Positions 18,872-27,829 of a DNA stretch of 64,000 bases are shown in pieces (positions within the stretch are counted from its first letter, which is position 1; each line of letters opens with the position of its first letter). The translations under genes were made by a program, and so were the position numbers. The notes beneath the pieces were generated by a model. That model was not told the origin of the DNA. It ran no database searches and saw only the letters and a list, made by a program, of their open reading frames with translations. The stretch comes from Pseudomonas sp. MRSN 12121 (GTDB lineage Bacteria > Pseudomonadota > Gammaproteobacteria > Pseudomonadales > Pseudomonadaceae), in contig NZ_CP010892.1 of assembly GCF_000931465.1 (NCBI RefSeq), forward strand, positions 3,681,388 to 3,745,387, written 5' to 3'.

Positions 18872-20485
18872 AAAACCTGGGGCGATTCAGAAATAGACAA
18901 ATGCAATCGCAGTCTTCTCACCTTCGCTCAAATTCCCATCGTGCTCACCAACCCCGTTTCTGATGATCTCATAGCCTTTCTTCTTCTGATTGAAGTTCAG
19001 GCAAAGCTCAGAGCGGCCAATGAAGCGATGCAGGATGTCATTGAACTCCTTTGCCCCGACCGTTTCATTCGAGAGCGCCGCTTCTATGGCTCCGACCTCT
19101 AGACTAATTTTTTCAATTTCCTTATGGTCGTTCTTTGCTTCTGACTCAAGGTCATTGCACTTCTTCTCACTTCCAGCATAGTCAAACTCTTGCACCTCAG
19201 CCGCAGCAAAGTGAAGCTCCAGTGCCACCTTGCTTTTTGAGGTCTCAGATTTGAAATTTGAAGTCTTATTGTTGTGCTTTCCAACGAGAGCAACAATCGA
19301 CTTCAGGATGTCATTGAAATTGGTGACATCGTCTTCAACCACATCCGAGATCTGAATGTCTGTCTTCCCAGGGTCTGTGATCTTGGCCTTCAGGGCTTCC
19401 CGCCAGGCGTCCATTTGCTGGTCGATCTTTTCAGCAGCAGTTGCGTAGTCCTTTTGAAGCTTTTCTGCCTCGGCCGATAGTTCTTTATAAAACTCGGTCG
19501 ATGCGGGAAACTGATTAGCTGGAGCGCCTTGAGATTCAATCCATGTCGCCGCATTCTGAAGTCGGCTCTGAAACTCCGTGAACTCCTTGCTGAAGTGGGC
19601 AGCAAGCGCCTCGGCACGAAGCTGGGCGAACGGAGAGCCGCAGAACTCGCAGGATTGCGAGTCGTGGTTTTTATGGATTTCCAAGCCTGCTTGAACCCAT
19701 TCGCGGATGTCCGGGTTATCGGTAAGCCGCTGGATTGCTTGATTGACCGCCGTAGTCCCAATCAAATCTCTGATGCGGCCCGCCGCTTTCTTAAAGTAGT
19801 CCGGCTCAATGGCCGTTGAGGCGAAAGCAATGCTTGGAAGCTGATCTGGCTTGGCGGCATTCGTAAGGTCGATAACCCTCTCATCTGGAAGAACCGACTC
19901 CGCCTTGATAATTGTCTCGCCGTTATTCTGTATGAAGTTGGAGAGCTTGCGGCGGTCGTAATTCAAGTAATAACTGTCGCTCGTATCAATCGCCTGAAGT
20001 CCAAGCTTCATTTTCTTGGCAGCATTGGTCAGGAACTTCTCTAATGCCTCACGCTGCTTCTTGATATCGCTTTGCTTGTCGTCGTGAGCCTTCTTTTTCG
20101 ACTGAAGCTCGCTCTTCAGCTTCTCCAGCTTCTGCAAGTCATCAATCTTCTCTTTCGCAATAAGAAGGATGCTCTTTACGGATTTGTCCCAATCAATGTT
20201 CTCATGCACGAAGCGTTGATTGAAAACATGAATATTCAATTGGGATGAGTGGAGTGTGGATTCCGTGATCGTTGAGCCATCCTCCAGAACTACTGAAAAT
20301 TGGCCCGTGCTGAAGCGGGGAACCATCGAGCGAAGCTCAAAGCAAGAGAATAGATTCGATAACGTTGACTTGCCTGTTCCATTCCAACCATAGACCAGGT
20401 TGTACCGGCCGAACTTTTGGATCTTCGTTCCATTGAAGTCGCTGAAGATTCCGAACTGTTTGAGGCGGTTGATGCAGACAATCAT

Positions 20486-21030
20486 CTCTAGATCTCCGTG
20501 TTCTTGCTTTCCCATCATTAGCTTGCGAAACAAATGGTAAACGAAGAGTCCTCTTGCGTCTCCGCTTCGCGGATCGCGCTGCTCCAGGTTCGCTAGTCGC
20601 TCATCCCTGGCGGGACTGGCTTCGCCAGCCTTCCGCATCGCTGACGCCTACGGCCCGGCTTCCAGCTTCGGGCCTGCGCGCTTCGCTTGCGTGCGGTCAG
20701 CACAAAGGGATGGCCGTTGCCTTGTCCAGCCGTCTCCCCTGACTTCATCACCTTACCCGCGACCGTAGCCCGCGCCCGTGTGCCGTCAAGGCGCGCAGGG
20801 CCGTGTCCTCGGCTGCGCCTGCGGGCCGCACCCACCCTGCGCTTGGCTCCTTGACGGCCCCCGTCCGCGCGCTCCTTTGGCCGCGGGCGATGAACTCAGG
20901 AAAGACGGTGGCAACAGGGCCAACCGGGTTCCTCGTGCCGACCGCACCAAACAGCCGAAAGGCTGGGCTCCGAATCTAGAAATCCGGTGTGCGGTGTGAA
21001 CAGCAAACCTCTTTTGTCAGGAGAAAGACC
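20486..21030. other. Non-coding GC-rich spacer in the ICE
   Basis: This region lies upstream of both the split ATPase gene (minus) and the DUF932 gene (plus). It has short self-complementary patches (for example GGACTGGCTTCGCCAGCC near 20613). The block at 20636-20690 resembles 16118-16172. Short open frames here look accidental. Promoters for both flanking genes are expected here. Confidence 0.45.
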
Positions 21031-21858
21031 ATGCAACTCGCATCCCGTTTCGCTTTCCGCTCCCCCTCGCTGCGCAGCGATTACCCGCTGTCCGACGACC
21101 AGATTCACCGCGTGGCCCCGTCCATCTTCGCGGATGCCCCGCACGAGAGCCGTTCGCAGCGGTACGCCTATATCCCCACCGCCGCCGTGCTGACCGAGCT
21201 TCGCAAAGAAGGCTTCCAGCCTTTCATGGTGACGCAAACCCGCGTGCGCGACGAAGGCAAGCGCGAGCACACCAAACACATGATTCGCTTGCGCCATGCC
21301 AGCCAGATCAACGGCGCGGAGGCCAACGAAATCGTGCTGCTGAACTCGCACGACGGCACCAGCAGCTATCAGATGCTGGCCGGAATGTTCCGGTTCGTGT
21401 GCAGCAATGGCCTTGTTTGCGGCAACACCGTGGCCGATGTGCGAGTGCCCCATAAAGGCGACGTGGCCGGTCTGGTCATTGAGGGCGCTTACGAAGTCTT
21501 GAGCGGTTTCGATCGGGTGAAGGAATCGCGCGATGCCATGCGCGGCATCACCTTGGACGATGGCGAATCCGAAGTGTTCGCCCGCGCCGCGCTCGCCCTC
21601 AAGTACGACGACCCCGACAAGCCCGCGCCCATCACGGAATCGCAAATCCTGATGCCGCGCCGCTTCGACGACCGCCGCCCCGACCTGTGGAGCGTGTTCA
21701 ACCGCACCCAAGAAAACCTGACCCAAGGCGGGCTGCGTGGCCGCAGCGCCAACGGGCGCCGACAGCAAACCCGCCCGGTGCAGGGCATCGACCAAAACAT
21801 CCGACTGAATCGCGCCCTCTGGCTGCTGGCCGATGGCATGCGCCAGTTGAAAGCCTGA
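21031..21858 (+). CDS. DUF932 family protein
   Basis: The 275-residue protein of the phage/plasmid-type DUF932 family has conserved LVLNSHDGTSSYQMLAGMFRFVCSNGLVCG-type sequence in the middle (residues about 105-135), here read as IVLLNSHDGTSSY and FRFVCSNGLVCG. Function is unknown. It is a constant part of Tn4371-like backbones between the integrase module and the ParB-like gene. The frame is open from 20989, but AGGAG lies 9 bases before the ATG at 21031. Confidence 0.85.
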   Translation: MQLASRFAFRSPSLRSDYPLSDDQIHRVAPSIFADAPHESRSQRYAYIPTAAVLTELRKEGFQPFMVTQTRVRDEGKREHTKHMIRLRHASQINGAEANEIVLLNSHDGTSSYQMLAGMFRFVCSNGLVCGNTVADVRVPHKGDVAGLVIEGAYEVLSGFDRVKESRDAMRGITLDDGESEVFARAALALKYDDPDKPAPITESQILMPRRFDDRRPDLWSVFNRTQENLTQGGLRGRSANGRRQQTRPVQGIDQNIRLNRALWLLADGMRQLKA

Positions 21859-21938
21859 ATCCCCACGCGGCAGGGGCAGGCAGCAGCCCTTGTCGCTTTC
21901 TTCGCTGCTGCATTCCTGAACCGATAGGAGTTATCACC

Positions 21939-24008
21939 ATGAACGCCGTTACCCAAACCGAAGCCCGCGCCATCAACACCGCCGCCGCTATCCCGCTGGA
22001 AGCCGCTGACCCGACCAAGAACCTGATTCTGGTTCCGCTGTCGCGGCTGGTGTCGCGCCCCACTGGCCGCAACGTGCGCAAGACCCCGCGCATGTCCATT
22101 CCCGAACTCGCCGCCAGCATCCAGCGTGTCGGCCTGCTGCAAAACCTCATCGTGATTGCCGCCGCCGACGGCGAGCATTACGAAGTCGTGGCCGGTGGCC
22201 GTCGCCTCGCAGCGTTGAAGCTGCTGGCGAAGAAGCACCGCATCAGCAAGGAATGGGAGGTGCCTTGCCTGCAGGTGGCCGATGGCACCGCACGCACGGC
22301 CAGCCTGACCGAGAACGTGCAGCGCGAAGCCATGCACCCCGCCGACCAGTTCGAGGCGTTCGCCGCGCTGGTGGCCGAAGGCCGCAGCATCGAGGATATC
22401 GCAGCGGATTTTTCCGTCACGCCGCTGGTGGTGCAGCGCCGCTTGAAACTCGCCAACGTCTCGCCGCGCCTGCTGGCCGACTATCGCGCCGAGGCCGTGA
22501 GCCTTGACCAGTTGATGGCCCTTGCCATCACCGACGACCACGCCGCGCAGGAAGCCGCGTTCTACGATGCGCCGACATGGCAGCGCAGCCCGCACAACCT
22601 GCGCGACCGTCTGACCGAACGCGAAATCGACGCCTACCGGCATCCGCTGGTGCGCTTTGTCGGGCTGGACGGCTACGAGCAGGAAGGCGGTGGCATCCGC
22701 CGCGACCTGTTCGCGGAGGGCGACAAAGGCGTGTATCTGACCGATGCCGCACTGCTGGAACGGCTGGCGCAGGACAAGCTGGCAGGTATCGCCGCCAAGG
22801 TGCAGGCCGAGGGCTGGGCGTGGGTGGATGCCACGCCGGGCATGACCCATGCCGATCTGCAAGCCTTCCAGCGTGCGCCAAGGGAACGCCGCAGTCCGAA
22901 CAAGCGCGACGCGCAGCGCATCGAGAAGCTGCAAACCAAGCTGCACGAACTGGCCGAAGCCGTGGATGCCGCGCTGGACGACGAAGACGAAGAAAAGGCC
23001 GATGCCTTGCAGGAAGAAGGCGAACGCCTGGGCGAGCAGTTGCAGGCGCTGGAAGAAGGCTTGCTGGACTATGCGGCCAATGTGAAGGCCGCAGCCGGTG
23101 CCATCGTCACCATCGACCGCGACGGGCAGGCCGCGATTCATCGCGGGCTGCTGCGCGAAGCCGAAGCCAAGGCGCTGCGCACGCTGGAACGACTGCGGCA
23201 GGGTTTCGGCAGCGAAGGCGAAGCCGCAAACGAGGACGAAGGCGAGGACGACGAGCAGCCCAAGACCGCCACCATGTCCGACCGACTGGCGCAGCGGTTG
23301 AGCGCGCACCGTACCGCCGCGCTGCAAATCGAAGTGGCCCGGCATCCGCAAGCCGCGCTGGCCGCCGTGGTGCATGGCATGGTGCAGACCGTCTTGCAGG
23401 AAAGCCACTACGGCCACGACCTGCCGCTGGGCGTGCGCCTCACGGTGCAAGACCGGCTGGAAGGCATGGCCCCGGACTGGCCGGAATCACCCGCCGCCGT
23501 GGCGCTGCGCGAACTGCAACAGGTGGCAGGCGAAACCTTGCCGGAGGACAGCGCCGAACTGTTCGCCGCGCTGCTGGCGAAATCACAGGATGAACTGGTG
23601 CGGCTGCTGGCCGTGTGCTTAGCTTCCACGGTGGACGTGGTGACGCCTCGCGCCACGCCGCACCAGCCCGGCGCGGAACTGGCGCAGGCCGTGGGGCTGG
23701 ATATGGCCGCGTGGTGGCAGCCCACCAATGAGGGTTACTTCCGGCATGTGCCGAAGGCCGCGATTCTGGAAGCCGTTGGCGGGTTCGCGCCCTCGCACGT
23801 CACCCGACTGGCGAAGTTGAAGAAGGGCGACATTGCCAGCGAAGCCGAACGGCTCGCCGCTGGCACCGGCTGGATGCCCGCCATCTTCCGCACCGAAGGC
23901 CCGCAGCAGGCCGGGCAGGACGCGCCGGCGGATGGCGAAGCCGAAGCACAGGAAGAAGCGGCCGCCGTGGCGGATGTCCAGCCGCAGGCCGAGGCTTTGG
24001 CCGCGTGA
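21939..24008 (+). CDS. Large ParB/RepB/Spo0J-like DNA-binding protein
   Basis: The protein has 689 residues. The ParB N-domain lies at about 30-130 (LVPLSRLVSRPTGRNVRKTP, VGLLQNLIVIAA, VVAGGRRLAALKLL, LTENVQREAMHPADQFEAF) and is followed by an HTH (SIEDIAADFSVTPLVVQRRLKLANVSPRLL). A long acidic coiled-coil middle (about 325-385) and an acidic alanine-rich tail come next. It is far longer than plasmid ParB proteins (about 300 residues), and ParA is encoded 5 kb away, so a true partition role is uncertain. TAGGAG precedes the ATG. Confidence 0.85.
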   Translation: MNAVTQTEARAINTAAAIPLEAADPTKNLILVPLSRLVSRPTGRNVRKTPRMSIPELAASIQRVGLLQNLIVIAAADGEHYEVVAGGRRLAALKLLAKKHRISKEWEVPCLQVADGTARTASLTENVQREAMHPADQFEAFAALVAEGRSIEDIAADFSVTPLVVQRRLKLANVSPRLLADYRAEAVSLDQLMALAITDDHAAQEAAFYDAPTWQRSPHNLRDRLTEREIDAYRHPLVRFVGLDGYEQEGGGIRRDLFAEGDKGVYLTDAALLERLAQDKLAGIAAKVQAEGWAWVDATPGMTHADLQAFQRAPRERRSPNKRDAQRIEKLQTKLHELAEAVDAALDDEDEEKADALQEEGERLGEQLQALEEGLLDYAANVKAAAGAIVTIDRDGQAAIHRGLLREAEAKALRTLERLRQGFGSEGEAANEDEGEDDEQPKTATMSDRLAQRLSAHRTAALQIEVARHPQAALAAVVHGMVQTVLQESHYGHDLPLGVRLTVQDRLEGMAPDWPESPAAVALRELQQVAGETLPEDSAELFAALLAKSQDELVRLLAVCLASTVDVVTPRATPHQPGAELAQAVGLDMAAWWQPTNEGYFRHVPKAAILEAVGGFAPSHVTRLAKLKKGDIASEAERLAAGTGWMPAIFRTEGPQQAGQDAPADGEAEAQEEAAAVADVQPQAEALAA

Positions 24009-24023
24009 CTTCGCACCGTAGAT

Positions 24024-24052
24024 AGCGCCCCGGTTCCGGCCGGGGCGCTTCA
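24024..24052 (+). terminator. Hairpin after the ParB-like gene
   Basis: The stem AGCGCCCCGG / CCGGGGCGCT is followed by only two T residues, so it may attenuate rather than fully terminate transcription into the next small gene. Confidence 0.5.
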
Positions 24053-24069
24053 TATTGAGGATGCCTGCC

Positions 24070-24279
24070 ATGACCCACCAACCCGCAAACCGCCCCCGTA
24101 TGGCTGCGACCTATGCCTCCGGCACGGTGCGCGCCCGCCGCTGGCACGGCGACGGCGACGTGCGCGGCTACCGTCCGCCGCGTGGCTGGACGGCCCGCGC
24201 CGACCTGACCGATCTGCATCCCCTCACGGGCCGCGCCTTGCCGCGCGCCGTGTGGTGGATCATCGAAACCAAGAAATAA
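24070..24279 (+). CDS. Small conserved ICE protein, unknown function
   Basis: This is a 69-residue basic protein rich in Arg and Trp (ASGTVRARRWHGDGDVRGYRPPRGW). The ATG at 24070 is 9 bases after GAGG. A second in-frame ATG at 24061 lies too close to that site. No domain was recognised. The codon use matches the ICE backbone and the short gap after the ParB-like gene suggests co-transcription. Confidence 0.55.
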   Translation: MTHQPANRPRMAATYASGTVRARRWHGDGDVRGYRPPRGWTARADLTDLHPLTGRALPRAVWWIIETKK

Positions 24280-25049
24280 CGAGCCGCACCGGCCCCAAGC
24301 CGTGCCGCCTTGGGGCCGGTGGTCGAAAACTCCGGGCGCGGCGGTGGCCGCGCCCGGTTTCACTGCTAAAAAAAAGCCCCATCGCCGCCTTCGGTCGGCG
24401 GCGATGGGGCCACGCACAAGGGCGCTCGTGCGCGAAATCCACGAAGCCAGCAAGTGTGGCGGCGCATCGCGCCGCCAACGATTCGACCGAGCCCCGCCGC
24501 AATGGGCGGGGCTGGTGTGGCTACGCCCCGGCTTGCTGCGGCAGGTTGCACGAAAGCGTGCCGTCCCCGACGCTGGCGGTTCGTTGTCTGTACGTCACGA
24601 AAGACGGTTCACCGACACGCCGCCCAGCCTCGCTTCTATGGAGCTTCCACACCACGCCTCAGTATGTGGCCGTGAGCTGCGGCAGGGGCGCTCTGGCCTT
24701 GTCGTCGGGGCATTGACCTGGCCCGCGTCAGGGCGCAAGCCGGTGCAGCCGTCACGCGGGGATGCCGAGTTGGCCACGTCTCCATTCGGGAGCGGGCGGC
24801 CTGTGCGTCCTTGTCTTGTTGTGAATCCTGGCGGTGGCGCGGCTGCGCCTTGGGCTTCATGGCCGCAACCTTGCAGCGAAAACAATTTCCCCTGCGCTGC
24901 GCGCATTCCTCGCGGGACAAATTCTTTTCGCTTCCAGGTTCTCCACGTTGTTGCGACCGCTGCGCGGTGCGACCAGCCCATCCCCCGCCGGCCGGATCAC
25001 AACAAGGACGCACTGGCGCGACCTTGTTCAACCCGAAAGGAGAAACATC
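24280..25049. other. 770-bp region without a convincing gene
   Basis: Open frames cover it (one of 251 codons on plus, several on minus), but their products are arginine/proline-rich with no motif, and the longest runs over the start of the DUF736 gene. It contains one strong hairpin with a minus-strand T-run (24364-24411). It could encode an RNA. Confidence 0.4.
24364..24411 (-). terminator. Strong terminator-like hairpin facing the minus strand
   Basis: A 14-bp perfect stem (GCCCCATCGCCGCC / GGCGGCGATGGGGC) with loop TTCGGTC is preceded on plus by eight A residues, so on the minus strand it is a textbook intrinsic terminator. No minus-strand gene upstream of it is recognised. Confidence 0.7.
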
Positions 25050-25364
25050 ATGGCTAACATCGGCACCTTCACCGCAGAGAAAGACGGCTTCACCGGCACG
25101 CTTCGCACCCTGACGCTCAACGTCAAGGTCAAGCTGGTTCCCAACGACAAGGGCGACACCGAGAACGCCCCCGACTTCCACCTGCAAGCGGCTGGCCACG
25201 AAGTCGGCGCAGCGTGGAAGAAGACCAGCGAGGCCGGGCGGGAATACCTGTCCGTATCCATCGACGACCCTTCGTTCCCGGCGACGGTCTATGCCCGCCT
25301 GATCGAGAACGAGGACGGCACGCACGACCTGATCTGGTCGCGCAACAAGCCGAAGGCGGCCTGA
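25050..25364 (+). CDS. DUF736 family protein
   Basis: The 104-residue protein has the DUF736 pattern: [20 protein letters not shown] at the start, then [28 protein letters not shown] and [14 protein letters not shown]736 proteins are common on plasmids and ICEs of Proteobacteria, and their function is unknown. AAGGAG lies 7 bases before the ATG. Confidence 0.9.
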   Translation: MANIGTFTAEKDGFTGTLRTLTLNVKVKLVPNDKGDTENAPDFHLQAAGHEVGAAWKKTSEAGREYLSVSIDDPSFPATVYARLIENEDGTHDLIWSRNKPKAA

Positions 25365-25676
25365 CAGCCGCTTACCGCGTCCCGCCCACTGCGGCGGGGC
25401 GCGATGCTGCTGATCGCAGCACCGCACGCGCAGGATTTCTGCTGCTGCCGCGTGCTGGATACGCCCGTCACCGCGGGCCTGCATGCGTGCCTTGTGGCTC
25501 GCAATCCGTGTCAACGAGCGGTGTGTGGCGTGTCGGCGCTGTAAGCGCCGCCGGGCTTTCGGGCTTCGCCCCGTGCCGGCAAGCCGTCACGGCCATCCGG
25601 CTTCAATCCCTCACGCCTTCGCGCCTGCGGCGCTGCGCGCTCCGCTTGCTGCAATTCAGTACCACACGCCAACGCG
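25365..25676. other. Intergenic region, DUF736/XRE
   Basis: This 312-bp region between convergent genes is GC-rich. Short symmetrical patches such as CCCGCC...GGCGGGG near 25382 could end transcription. No gene or named element was seen. Confidence 0.4.
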
Positions 25677-25970
25677 CTACGGCGTGTCGGGCTCTTCCAA
25701 TATCGCCCTGAGTTCCTGGCGCACCTGTGCCAGCAATTCATCAGCTTCGCGGGTGCTGTCACCGGCATAAGCCAATGTGAGCAGCGTGAGCGGATGCACT
25801 TCCATGACCTCGCACAGATCGGCCAGCTTCTGGATGGTTGGGCTTTTCAGGTCGCGCTCCAGCGTGCTCATGTAGGTGCGACTGGACACGTTGGAGAACG
25901 CTTCCTGGCTCAAACCACGCGCCTTCCTTACCGTCCGAATCGCCGCTGCCAATGAGTTCTTCGCTGCCAC
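25677..25970 (-). CDS. XRE-family helix-turn-helix regulator
   Basis: The 97-residue protein consists mainly of a Cro/C1-type domain (IRTVRKARGLSQEAFSNVSS ... YMSTLERDLKSPTIQKLADLCEVMEVHP, residues about 10-60). The start is GTG at 25970 with GGGG upstream. It is transcribed away from the DUF2958 gene and probably controls its own and the divergent promoter. Similar small regulators lie at this spot in related elements. Confidence 0.85.
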   Translation of the reverse strand: MAAKNSLAAAIRTVRKARGLSQEAFSNVSSRTYMSTLERDLKSPTIQKLADLCEVMEVHPLTLLTLAYAGDSTREADELLAQVRQELRAILEEPDTP

Positions 25971-26012
25971 CTATGGTTTCCCCAAAAAACCAAGATGACA
26001 GCCCATTGCGCC

Positions 26013-26033
26013 CTATAGGACTACAATCTATAG
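26013..26033. promoter_or_regulatory. Candidate operator for the XRE regulator
   Basis: CTATAG-N9-CTATAG, an inverted repeat 43 bases upstream of the XRE start, lies inside the AT-rich divergent promoter region. The placement suggests autoregulation. Binding is not shown. Confidence 0.4.
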
Positions 26034-26257
26034 TGTTCATTTGGTGGTGATGTTTTCCTTTTCCGTGCTTTTACGGAGATCCGCATCTGCGGATTTCCTC
26101 AGACCCAGGGAACCGCGTCCGTGTCTTTCCTGACTTCCACCAATACGCCTTCGTGCCTCTCCGCTTTTGCGGCTTCGTGCGCTTGCGCATACGTGCATCC
26201 GTCCGCAGGCACAGATGCGCCTCGGCGATTGCGTGTGTTCGTGGAAGGGGCGCGGCC

Positions 26258-26605
26258 TTGACCACGCTTGTCACCGAGGAAGACCGGGTGCACCTACTGG
26301 CCCACGGCCTCACCCGCGCCGCAGGCCAGGAATGTGACCCGCTGCCCGTGGTGCGCCTGTTCACACCGGACGCACATGCGACCTGGCTATTGGCCGCGCT
26401 CGATCCGACCGATGGCGATACGGCCTACGGCCTGATCGACCTCGGGATCGGGATGCCTGCCCTGGCGACGGTGAAGCTGTCCGATCTGGCGTCCATCGTC
26501 GGGCCGCTCAAGCAGCCCGTGATACGAGATCGGTACTTCCAGCCGACGCGGCCGCTGTCGGAATACGTTCGACTGGCTCAGGAAAACGGTTCGATCACCG
26601 ATTGA
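26258..26605 (+). CDS. DUF2958 family protein
   Basis: The 115-residue protein has the DUF2958 core PVVRLFTPDAHATWLLAALD, followed by GLIDLGIGMPALATVKLSDL. Function is unknown, and it is frequent on conjugative elements. The frame is open from an ATG at 26153, but the TTG at 26258 (MTTLVTEEDRVHLLAHGL if initiated with fMet) has GAAGGGG upstream and gives the usual family length. The start is therefore uncertain. Confidence 0.75.
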   Translation: MTTLVTEEDRVHLLAHGLTRAAGQECDPLPVVRLFTPDAHATWLLAALDPTDGDTAYGLIDLGIGMPALATVKLSDLASIVGPLKQPVIRDRYFQPTRPLSEYVRLAQENGSITD

Positions 26606-26947
26606 CGCATTCCAGCGCGACCAGGCAAAAAGTATCGCATTGTGACTATTTCGGTCTTAGCCAAGACCTGGCAAGTCTTGATCCGCATGCTTGCACCAGG
26701 GTGGTGCGCTCCTGACCAAAACAGTCATGATGCCAGGCGCGAGATTCGGCACGGTGTTCAATGCTGCACCCCATTTCCGGGCGGTGCAGTCGTCGCATTT
26801 AGACGATTTCGGCAATGCACTGGAGCGAATCTGTCTTGACACCAGCAGTTAAAGCGTAACCCGAGTTTGATGACCACTTGATGGCGATTCGATAGCTCCC
26901 GCACAGCGGAATTGTGGCGACGTTCCCAGAAACAGGGAGGTTTCGCC
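26606..26947. other. Intergenic region upstream of the DUF2285 regulator
   Basis: This 342-bp region is less GC-rich than its surroundings. It contains small inverted repeats, AAGAC-N7-GTCTT near 26663 and GCACCAGGGTGGTGC near 26692. They could be regulator sites or part of a transfer origin. No gene was recognised. Confidence 0.35.
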
Positions 26948-27718
26948 ATGACTGACCGCAGCAGCCAACACTGGTATCCCACGGCCGCGTATCTCTACAC
27001 GCTGCACCTCGATGGCCCAGCGCTGGCTTGGGAGTATTTGCGCAGGAATGCAAGCTACCGGCGCGACTGGCTACGCCGGCGTCGCAAGCCAGATGCGGCG
27101 CAGGCCTGGGGCCTGCGCCTGCTGGAAGATCCCGGCCTGGATGCGCGCGATGCACATCCTGCTTGGTTCCCCGATCACGACGGCGTGGTGCAGCTATACC
27201 CCGACGCCGACCCACCACCCGATGCGCATACCTTCGAGTTCTGGCGCATTCCTGGGCGCAAGCAACTGACCCACGACGGCAAGCGCCTGGTGCTTGTATC
27301 GCATTGGCCAGGCTGCTGCGTTCGGCTCGCACTCGCACCCGACCTAGAAGATGGCTCGGCCTATCTCTACGCCACACGCGCCTGCGCCACGCCCTGTGCG
27401 CGCTACCGCACGCTCGCTGCGAAGCTGGATGCGCTATCTGCCGCAACCGTGGCCGCGCCTGTGGCAACAGCCCGCTCTCGCCCCACGCCCGCCGCGCTGC
27501 TGGAACTGCATACCTTGCAAGCGCTCGACGCGACCCTCGCGGGAGCCTCTTTGCGCGAAGTGGCCGAAGGTCTGTTCGGCGCGGATGCCGTCGCGGCCGA
27601 CTGGCACAAAGACAGTGCATTGCGTGCCCGCGTGCGGCGGCTGGTACGCCGCGGCGATGAGCTGATGCACGGCGGCTACCGCCGACTAGCGCAGCTTCCA
27701 ATGTTCCCGTCGCATTAG
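26948..27718 (+). CDS. DUF2285/RovC-type DNA-binding regulator with DUF6499-like N-terminus
   Basis: The 256-residue protein starts with WYPTAAYLYTLHLDGPALAWEYLRRNASYRRDW, as in DUF6499. The C-terminal third (LELHTLQALDATLAGASLREVAEGLFG ... ALRARVRRLVRRGDELMHGGYRRL) matches the DUF2285 DNA-binding domain, related to RovC. It probably regulates ICE transfer genes. GGAGG lies before the ATG at 26948. Confidence 0.85.
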   Translation: MTDRSSQHWYPTAAYLYTLHLDGPALAWEYLRRNASYRRDWLRRRRKPDAAQAWGLRLLEDPGLDARDAHPAWFPDHDGVVQLYPDADPPPDAHTFEFWRIPGRKQLTHDGKRLVLVSHWPGCCVRLALAPDLEDGSAYLYATRACATPCARYRTLAAKLDALSAATVAAPVATARSRPTPAALLELHTLQALDATLAGASLREVAEGLFGADAVAADWHKDSALRARVRRLVRRGDELMHGGYRRLAQLPMFPSH

Positions 27719-27829
27719 GGGGGACGTTTCTCGACCCGTGCGAATCGTCCCTTAGCAAGAAGCCTTGCTTTCTTGAGAGTGCCTCTATCCGGCCGCGTGG
27801 TGTGGCCGGGCTTGATGGAGGTACATCCC

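Larger units (their letters stand above)
17659..18889 (+). mobile_element. IS3-family insertion sequence, 1231 bp
   Basis: The ends are imperfect inverted repeats beginning TGAATCGCCCC and continuing with a shared TAGACAC and TCCAGGC. A 3-bp target duplication GAA flanks it (17656-17658 and 18890-18892). It contains orfA and orfB in overlapping frames. It appears complete and probably active. Confidence 0.93.
16948..20485 (-). pseudogene. RloC/PrrC-like AAA ATPase (AAA_13), split by an IS3 element
   Basis: Two pieces of one gene flank the IS: residues 1-532 (20485 to 18890, read leftwards) and 235 more (17655 to 16948). Joining them after removing the IS and one GAA copy gives an unbroken 767-residue frame (...AFVYF-ITKLKEN...). 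The joined protein has Walker A GWNGTGKST, a coiled-coil middle with CEFC (a possible zinc hook), ABC signature LSEGEK, Walker B TIVVVDDPVSS, and THNF. A C-terminal RKLVE ... NKYSH resembles the RxxxE...H anticodon-nuclease triad of PrrC and RloC. The start ATG at 20485 was chosen for its upstream GGAG. The gene is AT-richer than the backbone. The cut falls between the signature and Walker B, so neither piece should be active. Confidence 0.75.

Noticed and set aside
21489..23450. 653-codon minus-strand frame opposite the DUF932 and ParB-like genes
   Set aside because: It spans two real genes and their gap, has no motifs, and is explained by codon bias on the plus strand.
21939..24008. The large ParB-like protein as the partition partner of ParA
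   Set aside because: It is 5 kb from parA, in another transcription unit and more than twice the usual size. The RHH protein overlapping parA is a better partner.
24302..25057. 251-codon plus-strand frame ending inside the DUF736 gene
   Set aside because: It has no domain and an Arg/Pro-rich product, and it overruns a well-supported start with a good ribosome site. Probably open by chance in GC-rich DNA.
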